Below are positions 7,021-12,624 of a stretch of DNA of 12,624 nucleotides, one piece after another. The DNA is taken from assembly GCA_902783435.1 (NCBI GenBank), contig CACZQV010000072.1:1-12624 (forward strand), read 5' to 3'. The notes under the pieces are model-generated. The model saw nothing but the letters and a program-made list of their open reading frames with translations, was not told the origin of the DNA and searched no databases. Position numbers and translations under genes: made by a program. The first letter of the stretch is position 1, and every line of letters begins with the position of its first letter. The DNA comes from an uncultured Erysipelotrichaceae bacterium. GTDB lineage: Bacteria > Bacillota_I > Bacilli_A > RF39 > UBA660.

Positions 7021-7049
7021 ATAAAACCTCCTATATGAAAAATCACCTA

Positions 7050-7598
7050 CTATACAGTAAGTAATTCTTGTTCTTTTTCTTTAAGTTGTTCATCAATTTT
7101 TTTATTATATTCATTAACTAAGTCTTGAATATCTTTTTCCATACCTTTTTCTTCATCTTCTGGTAATTCTAATTTTTTAACATCTTCTAATCCATCATGT
7201 CTAATATTTCTAACTGATACTTTAGCTTCTTCAGCAATTGCTTTAACTTGTTTAGCTAACTCTCTTCTTCTTTCTTCAGTAAGTTCAGGAATAACTATTC
7301 TAATAGTTTCTCCATCATTACCTGGAGTATATCCAAGATTAGAGGCAAGTATTGCTTTTTCAATATTAGCTAAAGCCCCTTTATCAAATGGCTTAATTAA
7401 TAATTGTCTAGCTTCAGGAACTGAAACAGTAGCAAGTTGTTTTAATGGTGTCATAGATCCATAATAATCAACCATAACTCCATCTAAACTTGAAGGATTA
7501 GCACGTCCTGCTCTAACTGTTGCAAACTTCTTTCCTAAATTTTCTATTGTTTTATCTAATTTTTCAGTTAATTCTAAAATAATCATATCACTATCCAT
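7050..7598 (-). CDS. frr: Ribosome recycling factor
   Basis: 182 residues, against about 185 in most bacteria. RRF acts with EF-G to split the post-termination ribosome in the cytoplasm. Landmarks are the N-terminal helix ending in FATVRAGRANPSSLDGVMVDYYG (25-47), then LKQLATVSVPEARQLLIKPFD, NDGETIRIVIPELTEERRREL and the long C-terminal helices with VSVRNIRHDG. These cover both RRF domains. AAGGAG precedes the start with a slightly long gap of about 13 bases; the next in-frame ATG four codons on is even further away, so the first is kept. pyrH, the usual upstream neighbour, is not here; two membrane-protein genes separate frr from tsf. Several overlapping TATAAT boxes lie upstream. Confidence 0.98.
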   Translation of the reverse strand: MDSDMIILELTEKLDKTIENLGKKFATVRAGRANPSSLDGVMVDYYGSMTPLKQLATVSVPEARQLLIKPFDKGALANIEKAILASNLGYTPGNDGETIRIVIPELTEERRRELAKQVKAIAEEAKVSVRNIRHDGLEDVKKLELPEDEEKGMEKDIQDLVNEYNKKIDEQLKEKEQELLTV

Positions 7599-7620
7599 AT
7601 ATTTTTATCTCTCCTTAAAA

Positions 7621-7638
7621 ATATTATATTATATTATA
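7621..7638 (-). promoter_or_regulatory. Possible promoter region of frr
   Basis: The minus strand has overlapping TATAAT-like boxes here (best one 7638-7633), directly after the terminator of the upstream gene. No convincing -35 box is found at 16-18 bases. A promoter is expected because the preceding unit is terminated, but the exact box is uncertain. Confidence 0.4.
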
Positions 7639-7652
7639 ACTATAAAATAAAG

Positions 7653-7681
7653 AAAAAATGTACTTAAATTAATAAGTACAT
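7653..7681 (-). terminator. Terminator overlapping the end of the lysine-rich protein gene
   Basis: A 9-bp stem: 7681-7673 (ATGTACTTA) pairs with 7666-7658 (TAAGTACAT) around a six-base loop, followed by TTTTT on the minus strand down to 7653. The TAA stop (7671-7669) is in the loop and the last residues are encoded by the first arm. GC content of the stem is low. Confidence 0.75.
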
Positions 7682-8424
7682 ACATAAATTATAAACACTA
7701 GTAAAGCTATTAACATAAGTGAAAATATAACAGATAATATAATAGCTATAACCTTTATAATTTTATACCCTAAAGTTTCAATTTCTTCACCTACAGGTTT
7801 AACAATTTCTATAGGCATAGTTTTATCTTTTAAAGGTTCATCTATAACAATAAACTTATCTTTTCTAGGACCTTTTTTTCTGACTTTTTTATCTGGTTCT
7901 ATTTCTATTACTTCATCTGATTCATATATTTTTCTTAATTCTTCAGATAATTTATCAAGTTTTTCATCATTTACTTCTTTATTCTTTTTTAATTTTTCTT
8001 TTTCAGTCTTTTTAACAGTTACGCTTTTTTTCTTAGTTGTCTTTTTCTTAGGTGTTTTTTTAATTTCTTCTACTACTACAATATCTTCTTTTTTCTTAGA
8101 ATCTTTCTTATCAGTTACTACAATATCTTCTTTTTTAGAATTACTTTTCTTTGTAGTACCCTTTTTAGTTGTAGTCTTACTTGCGGCATTCTTTTTAGCT
8201 ACAGTCTTTTTAGTAGTTGATTTACTAGTAGTAGTCTTAGTAGTAGATTTCTTAGTTGTAGTTTTCTTAGTAGTTTTTTTCTCATCTTCTTTTAATTTCT
8301 TTTCTATTTCAGCACGATTAATAACAGGAATATCTTCCATTTCCTTTTTATCTTTTAAAAGCTTATCTAATTGTTTATCAATCTTCTTAACTGCATTATT
8401 AGAAGTTTTCTTAGTTCTAGGCAT
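7669..8424 (-). CDS. Lysine/threonine-rich protein with C-terminal membrane anchor
   Basis: 251 residues from the ATG at 8424. AAGGGG (8439-8434) is nine bases before it. The in-frame ATG at 8433 abuts that site with no spacing and is unlikely to be used. Residues 13-27 (KKIDKQLDKLLKDKK) form a short amphipathic helix. Residues about 45-150 are low-complexity Lys/Thr/Ser text (TTKK, STTK, TTTKK), reminiscent of H1-like basic tails, with KKEDIVV repeated at 97-103 and 111-117. Residues 152-180 are mixed-charge helix, then IVIDEP and GYKIIK. A single hydrophobic segment (about 223-249) ends the protein. The likely topology is a tail anchor with the basic part in the cytoplasm. I recognise no named family. 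The basic region could bind nucleic acid or acidic proteins; that is inference. Confidence 0.75.
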   Translation of the reverse strand: MPRTKKTSNNAVKKIDKQLDKLLKDKKEMEDIPVINRAEIEKKLKEDEKKTTKKTTTKKSTTKTTTSKSTTKKTVAKKNAASKTTTKKGTTKKSNSKKEDIVVTDKKDSKKKEDIVVVEEIKKTPKKKTTKKKSVTVKKTEKEKLKKNKEVNDEKLDKLSEELRKIYESDEVIEIEPDKKVRKKGPRKDKFIVIDEPLKDKTMPIEIVKPVGEEIETLGYKIIKVIAIILSVIFSLMLIALLVFIIYVCTY

Positions 8425-8451
8425 CGCACTCATCCCCTTGTATGCGCTTAT

Positions 8452-8479
8452 ATTATATCAAAAATCACAGAAAAAACAA
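8452..8479 (-). promoter_or_regulatory. Sigma-A promoter of the lysine-rich protein gene
   Basis: TTGTTT (8479-8474), 16-base spacer, TATAAT (8457-8452) with TGN extension (8460-8458). The -35 box lies in the descending arm of the terminator of the preceding gene. Confidence 0.7.
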
Positions 8480-8500
8480 GTAGTTAATTGCTACTTGTTT
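8471..8500 (-). terminator. Terminator of the WG-repeat-like membrane protein gene
   Basis: A perfect 10-bp stem: AAACAAGTAG (8500-8491 on the minus strand) pairs with CTACTTGTTT (8483-8474), with a seven-base loop. T's run to 8471. It lies seven bases after the stop codon at 8507. Confidence 0.9.
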
Positions 8501-8506
8501 ATTTTT

Positions 8507-10654
8507 TTAGTAATTTATTCCTCCCCATTCAACAGCAACAAATCCTTTTCTTTGGAATTTTGTAAGATTTTGTTTAGGAATATCTTGTTTCTTATCAACT
8601 TTCTTTATATGAATTACTAATCTTAATAATGAATCTGGCTTAGGAGTTATATTAATTTTATTATAACTTTCTCTTTCAGAAGTTAATTCAAAATAAACTA
8701 AACTTTTTTCATTATTTTCAAGTATAGGTAGCCAATACATAATAAATTCATTTCTCTCTTTAGGATTTAAACCTATATAACTTAATTTCTTTTCTAAAAA
8801 CTCTATCGCATCATCTTTTTCTACATAATATCCTTCGCTAAAATCAACATCATGTACTTTTCTTTCATCCCAATATAAACCATAATAATAATTACCCTTA
8901 CTATCATATAAATCACCATTACTATGAGCAGTAACTTCCCAATTATTAATATACTTAGGATATGTAGTTTTTAAATACTCTGGATGTTCAAAACTAATAT
9001 TAATTTTAGTAGTTTTATTAGGATATAAATAAAGAATAGGTTTTGCAATTCCACCACAATAACTTTCCTTTACTTCTCCTTTTTTCTCACTAGAATCATA
9101 AATTATTTCTAAACAGCTAGAATTTTCATCATTTTTATTAGGATTATCAAATTGAAATAATGCACCATCTTTATAAGTTAAACCATAATTAATTCTTCCA
9201 ACTTCAACATTTCCATAATTATAAATTTCTTTTCCTTTAATAGAAACTAACTTTATATCATTAGAATCTTTAACTAAAACATATTTTCCATCTACTATCC
9301 AATAAATAGTATTATATTTATCTTTTAAATATTCATTTCCATGATAATCAAATATATGACCATCTCCATAACCATCAACAGCCCATAAATAATTACCACT
9401 CTTTAACATTTGTTTATAATCTAGTGATAATATTTCCTTACCAGTATGATAATCAACAATACCATATTCACTACTACTATAACCATAATTTGCAACTGCA
9501 ACAATACCTTCTTCTAAAGTAGTTACACAAGAAGCAGGACCACTAGTACCCATATATAACATAGGAGTTACTGTATCATATTTATGATATACAACTCTTT
9601 CATTAGTACTTATTTTATAAATTCCCCATTTATTATTAACACAAACTGCTACGTAATTAGTATCATACATTTCATCCAATTTTATAGGTAATACTGAAGA
9701 ATAATTTAAATTTTCAAATATCTTATTTCCAGTTTTAAAATTAATCATATGAGTATTATATTCCTCATCCATATAAAATACATAATCACTAGATGAATCT
9801 AATAATTCTAAACCACTATATTTACCATCTATTTCAAAATAATATACATCATAATCATCTTCATTTTTAGGTTTATTTAAAGTAGCCTTACCACCCTTTT
9901 TAGATACATATACTTTAATAGCATCTTCACTAATCTTAGGTTCTTCTTTCTTCTCTTGTTTTTCACCATAAGAATACTTAGTCTTTTTACCATCTATACT
10001 ACATTTATTTAAATAAACTAAGCCATCTTCATATATCTCATGTTCATCACATACAACTTTATAGTCATACTTAACTAATTTTACTGCTTCATCATATTCT
10101 AGTACTTTCTTATCTTTCTCATAAGTTACACCTATAATACCTTTTAAAGCATCACCATATCCCTCAATAATTTTCTTTTCTTCATGCTTAGTTAAAGTAT
10201 CTTTCTTTGTTACTTTAGTACTTTTTGTTTTATTACCGCTAGGTAATGCAAAAACTAAAATAAATATAATACAAAGAACTGCGAAAAAAGAAATAATAGA
10301 TATCATAATAATCATTTGTTTTTTATCTTTTTTCTTATTATCATTATTATTTTCTTCTGGTGTTTTTTCTTCTGGTCTTTTTTCTTCTGATACTTTTTCT
10401 TCTTTTACTTCTTCCTTTTCTTCCTCTATTTCTTCTATATCATCAACAGTATCAATTTTTTTAGTATCACCATCTTCTACTTCAACATCAAGTTCTTCGA
10501 TACTATCAATTTTTTTAGTACTTTCTATATCATCATATTCATATTTTTTATCTATTATAACCTCATGTGAATTATCTTCTTTAGAAGCATGTTTACCTTC
10601 ATTTAATAAACTATCTATCTGTTCATTAATCTTATCAATACTATCCTTTTCCAT
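8507..10654 (-). CDS. Large single-pass membrane protein with acidic cytoplasmic head, WG-like middle and conserved C-terminal domain
   Basis: 715 residues. GAGGTGG lies six bases before the ATG. Residues 6-20 (IDKINEQIDSLLNEG) are a short helix. Residues 34-103 are strongly acidic and carry two copies of a TKKID-S/T-I/V-E/D motif (46-53 and 64-71). A membrane segment spans about 114-137 after KKKDKKQ, so the N terminus should be inside and the large remainder outside. Residues 245-510 are repetitive beta-type sequence with a WG-like KWGIYKI (342-348) and several 'DY.TG.E..' turns. Residues 534-715 form a separate domain that I have seen at the end of other Firmicutes surface proteins but cannot name: KPILYLYP (538-545), TTYPKYINNWEVTA, YYGLYW (590-595), FIMYWLP (637-643), PKPD (671-674) and GFVAVEWGG (704-712). 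Function unknown; a cell-surface role is inferred from topology. Confidence 0.85.
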   Translation of the reverse strand: MEKDSIDKINEQIDSLLNEGKHASKEDNSHEVIIDKKYEYDDIESTKKIDSIEELDVEVEDGDTKKIDTVDDIEEIEEEKEEVKEEKVSEEKRPEEKTPEENNNDNKKKDKKQMIIMISIISFFAVLCIIFILVFALPSGNKTKSTKVTKKDTLTKHEEKKIIEGYGDALKGIIGVTYEKDKKVLEYDEAVKLVKYDYKVVCDEHEIYEDGLVYLNKCSIDGKKTKYSYGEKQEKKEEPKISEDAIKVYVSKKGGKATLNKPKNEDDYDVYYFEIDGKYSGLELLDSSSDYVFYMDEEYNTHMINFKTGNKIFENLNYSSVLPIKLDEMYDTNYVAVCVNNKWGIYKISTNERVVYHKYDTVTPMLYMGTSGPASCVTTLEEGIVAVANYGYSSSEYGIVDYHTGKEILSLDYKQMLKSGNYLWAVDGYGDGHIFDYHGNEYLKDKYNTIYWIVDGKYVLVKDSNDIKLVSIKGKEIYNYGNVEVGRINYGLTYKDGALFQFDNPNKNDENSSCLEIIYDSSEKKGEVKESYCGGIAKPILYLYPNKTTKINISFEHPEYLKTTYPKYINNWEVTAHSNGDLYDSKGNYYYGLYWDERKVHDVDFSEGYYVEKDDAIEFLEKKLSYIGLNPKERNEFIMYWLPILENNEKSLVYFELTSERESYNKINITPKPDSLLRLVIHIKKVDKKQDIPKQNLTKFQRKGFVAVEWGGINY

Positions 10655-10668
10655 AACTATCCACCTCT

Positions 10669-10696
10669 ATTATATATAAGTATAATAGAGAAACAA
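10669..10696 (-). promoter_or_regulatory. Possible promoter of the large membrane protein gene
   Basis: TTGTTT (10696-10691), 16-base spacer, TATAAT (10674-10669). The sequence match is good, but the start point would fall near 10662, inside the ribosome binding site. A weaker -10 (TATTAT, 10687-10682) lies upstream and may be the real one. Confidence 0.45.
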
Positions 10697-10723
10697 AAAA
10701 AAAGAAAGTAAAACTTTCTTTTT
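10692..10723 (-). terminator. tsf terminator
   Basis: Stem AAAAAGAAAG / CTTTCTTTTT (10723-10714 with 10708-10699), closed by one further A-T pair, followed by a T tract on the minus strand to 10692. It starts 11 bases past the tsf stop and separates tsf from the next gene. Confidence 0.85.
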
Positions 10724-10733
10724 ATATATATTA

Positions 10734-11624
10734 TTAAGCAGCATTCATTTGAGCAGCTACTTCTTCAGCAAAGTTTTCTTGTTTCTTTTCAATTCCTTCA
10801 CCTACTGCATATCTAACCATTGAAATAACTTCTCCACCATTATCTTTTACATATTTTTCAATAGTTACAGAAGAATCTTTAATGAAATCTTGTTCTACTA
10901 AGCAATTTTCTTTAAAGAATTTTCCTAATTTACCAGTAGCCATCTTATCTAAAATATCTTCTGGTTTGCTTTCATTCTTAGGATCATTTTTCATTTCTGC
11001 TTTAATCATTTCTTTTTCATGTTCTACAACTTCAGCAGCAACACTATCACGATTAACAGCAATTGGATTCATTGCAGCAGCTTGCATAGCAACATCTTTT
11101 GCAACTTCTTCATTTGCACCTTTTACTACAACGATAGAATTTATTCTACCACCCATATGTGAGTAAATTCCAAATGTTTCTTCATCAGTTTTAACAACTC
11201 TTTCAAAACGTCTAAATGAAATTTTTTCTCCAATTGTAGCAGTTGCTTCTACTATTCTTTCAGCGATAGTTTTTCCATCACTTAATTTAACTTCCTTAGC
11301 TTCTTCAGTATCTTTGCAATCACTTGCCATTAAAGCTTCTTTTAATTCATTAACTAATTCATGGAATTTTTCATTTTTAGTAACGAAATCAGTTTCACAG
11401 TTAACTTCAAAAATAATTGCTTCATTACCATTAACTTCTGTAACAGTTAAACCTTCAGCAGCTATTCTAGATTCCTTCTTAGCAGCTTTAGCAATTCCTT
11501 TTTCTCTTAACCAATCGATTGCTTTTTCCATGTTTCCTTCACATGCTTCAAGTGCTTTCTTACAATCCATCATTCCAGCACCAGTTTTTTCTCTTAAATC
11601 TTTAACATCACTTGCGCTAAACAT
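10734..11624 (-). CDS. tsf: Elongation factor Ts
   Basis: 296 residues, a normal length. EF-Ts exchanges GDP for GTP on EF-Tu in the cytoplasm. The N-terminal UBA-like domain (1-52) has the signature VKDLREKTGAGMMDCKKALE and MEKAIDWLREKGIAKAAKK. The core follows with IFEVNCETDFV (71-81), where TDFV contacts EF-Tu, then the dimerisation/core subdomains with GRINSIVVVKG and VAMQAAAMNP. The C terminus has VRYAVGEGIEKK. AGGAGG lies six bases before the ATG. It follows rpsB as in nearly all bacteria, but a terminator hairpin lies in the 81-base gap, so it may be partly uncoupled from rpsB. Confidence 0.98.
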   Translation of the reverse strand: MFSASDVKDLREKTGAGMMDCKKALEACEGNMEKAIDWLREKGIAKAAKKESRIAAEGLTVTEVNGNEAIIFEVNCETDFVTKNEKFHELVNELKEALMASDCKDTEEAKEVKLSDGKTIAERIVEATATIGEKISFRRFERVVKTDEETFGIYSHMGGRINSIVVVKGANEEVAKDVAMQAAAMNPIAVNRDSVAAEVVEHEKEMIKAEMKNDPKNESKPEDILDKMATGKLGKFFKENCLVEQDFIKDSSVTIEKYVKDNGGEVISMVRYAVGEGIEKKQENFAEEVAAQMNAA

Positions 11625-11651
11625 ATTATTCCTCCTTATATTTCCACATAT

Positions 11652-11657
11652 ATTATA
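11652..11657 (-). promoter_or_regulatory. Possible -10 element upstream of tsf
   Basis: A perfect TATAAT (11657-11652) lies just after the rpsB hairpin, but no good -35 box is found 16-18 bases upstream. It may allow tsf expression apart from rpsB read-through. Confidence 0.35.
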
Positions 11658-11664
11658 ACTTAAA

Positions 11665-11700
11665 AATAGAAAAAAGGAATGAATTTTTCACTCCTTTTTT
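11665..11700 (-). terminator. rpsB-tsf intergenic terminator or attenuator
   Basis: Hairpin of 11700-11687 with 11683-11670 (AAAAAAGGA, TGAA arms) with one A-C mismatch, followed by T-rich sequence on the minus strand. It sits directly after the rpsB stop. In an rpsB-tsf operon such a hairpin usually lowers, rather than abolishes, tsf transcription. Confidence 0.75.
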
Positions 11701-11705
11701 GTAAA

Positions 11706-12624
11706 CTATTTAGTTAAAGCTTCTACTAATTCAGCTTTCTTCATTGTAGAGTAACCTTTAACACCAGCTTCTTTAGCTTTTGCTTTTAAATCAGCTAATG
11801 TTAAACTAGATAAATCTTCTTCACTCTTTTTAGCAGCTTTCTTAGTTTCTTTCTTTTCAACTTTTTCTTCTTTAACTTCTTCTACTTTTGCAGGAGCTTC
11901 TTCTTTAACTTCTTTCTTAGCTTCTTTTTTAGGAGCTTTCTTTTCTTCTTTTACTTCTTCTTTAGAATCTTCTTTAACATTTTTGTCATCTTCGCTAATA
12001 TAATCGATTACTTCATTTCCATTAACTTCAGCGATTGCATTAGTTAAAGCACCAACTAATAATTTTACAGATCTAACTGCATCATCATTACCTGGAATTA
12101 CATAATCAACTACATCTGGATCACAGTTAGTATCTACGATACCAAATACTGGAATTCCTAAGATATGAGCTTCTTTAATAGCTATTTCTTCTTTACGAGG
12201 ATCAACTATTACCATAGCTTGAGGCATTCTCTTCATTTCACGAATTCCTCTTAAGTTTTTATTTAATTTTTCATATTCTTTACGAAGTCCGATTACTTCT
12301 TTCTTTGGTAATGCATCGAAAGTTCCATCTTCTTCCATTTTTTCGATTTCTTCCATTCTTCTAATTCTTGAACGGATTGTTTTGAAGTTAGTTAATGTAC
12401 CACCTAACCATCTTTCGTTAACGAAATACATGTTAGTTCTTGTAGCACATTCTTCTGCAGCTTCTTGAGCTTGTTTCTTAGTTCCTACAAATAATACTTT
12501 TCCTTCTTTTTGTGCAATTTCTTTTAAAGCATCATATGCTTCTTCTAATTTTTTTACAGTTTTTTGTAAATCGATAATATAAATATCATCTCTTGTAGTG
12601 AAGATATATTCCTTCATTTTTGGA
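11706..12624 (-). CDS. rpsB: Ribosomal protein S2, N terminus cut off, with Rho_N-like C-terminal tail
   Basis: Partial at the right edge. The frame is open to 12623 and reads P-K-M-K-E-Y-I-F, which is internal S2 sequence (normally after HFGHQTRRWNP). The ATG at 12617 is therefore not the start, and about 25 residues are missing. Numbering from that Met, residues 1-200 are typical S2, a small-subunit protein that helps bind m[73 protein letters not shown] Lys/Glu/Ala-rich linker (about 209-266) follows. The end (about 267-303, [20 protein letters not shown] and [11 protein letters not shown]) resembles the Rho N-terminal helix-extended-loop-helix fold. Bacterial S2 normally ends soon after the core, so this tail of about 100 residues is an addition. 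Confidence 0.96.
   Translation of the reverse strand, partial: PKMKEYIFTTRDDIYIIDLQKTVKKLEEAYDALKEIAQKEGKVLFVGTKKQAQEAAEECATRTNMYFVNERWLGGTLTNFKTIRSRIRRMEEIEKMEEDGTFDALPKKEVIGLRKEYEKLNKNLRGIREMKRMPQAMVIVDPRKEEIAIKEAHILGIPVFGIVDTNCDPDVVDYVIPGNDDAVRSVKLLVGALTNAIAEVNGNEVIDYISEDDKNVKEDSKEEVKEEKKAPKKEAKKEVKEEAPAKVEEVKEEKVEKKETKKAAKKSEEDLSSLTLADLKAKAKEAGVKGYSTMKKAELVEALTK

Noticed and set aside
8160..8420. Lysine-rich protein as a true histone H1-like nucleoid protein
   Set aside because: The composition is similar, but a C-terminal membrane segment and acidic patches make a free DNA-binding protein unlikely.
8438..8620. Short plus-strand open frame
   Set aside because: It covers a promoter, a terminator and the antisense of a conserved C-terminal domain, and has no ribosome binding site.
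10882..11166. Plus-strand open frame inside tsf
   Set aside because: Antisense shadow of EF-Ts; Ser/Ala/Phe-rich text is typical of the reverse strand of a helical gene.
11314..11658. Plus-strand open frame over the tsf start
   Set aside because: Antisense shadow of EF-Ts with no start signals of its own.

Overview
The window is strongly AT-rich DNA. Its AGGAGG-type ribosome binding sites, extended -10 sigma-A promoters, phenylalanine T-box leader and SspI-type spore protein point to a low-GC Gram-positive bacterium. The surface-protein style (a TasA-like head fused to a DUF6273 domain) and the lysine/glutamate-rich protein tails suggest an uncultured gut-type Bacilli lineage, for example around RF39 or Erysipelotrichales. 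That placement is inference. The eleven stop codons I could read are all TAA or TAG. Trp is TGG wherever I checked, so the standard code fits.

Right to left, which is the direction of most transcription, the layout is as follows. (1) 12624-11706: ribosomal protein S2 (rpsB), lacking its first codons, with an unusual C-terminal tail ending in a Rho_N-like module. (2) 11624-10734: elongation factor Ts (tsf). (3) 10654-7669: two uncharacterised membrane proteins, one with an acidic and one with a lysine-rich cytoplasmic part. They sit where pyrH normally lies between tsf and frr. (4) 7598-6412: ribosome recycling factor (frr) and a small unknown gene. (5) 6431-2120: a sigma-A promoter, a T-box riboswitch with a UUC specifier, a HAD phosphatase, pheS and pheT. 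(6) 2036-726: a secreted or surface protein. (7) 485-712 on the plus strand: sspI, the only clearly plus-strand gene, behind a sequence that matches the forespore sigma-G promoter consensus. (8) 405-1: the start of a YgjP-like metallopeptidase, running off the left edge.

Most of the window serves translation: S2, EF-Ts, RRF and both PheRS subunits. The T-box should make the HAD-pheS-pheT transcript respond to uncharged tRNA-Phe. Transcription units are tightly packed. Terminator hairpins overlap the ends of two coding regions, promoters overlap the preceding gene or terminator, and pheS-pheT are joined by TAATG. No mobile element, CRISPR array, tRNA or rRNA was seen, and no intergenic gap exceeds 300 bases.

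The most notable points are the sspI gene with its sigma-G-like promoter, the HAD gene placed first under Phe T-box control, the pair of oppositely charged membrane proteins that share an N-terminal motif, and the Rho_N-like tail on S2.
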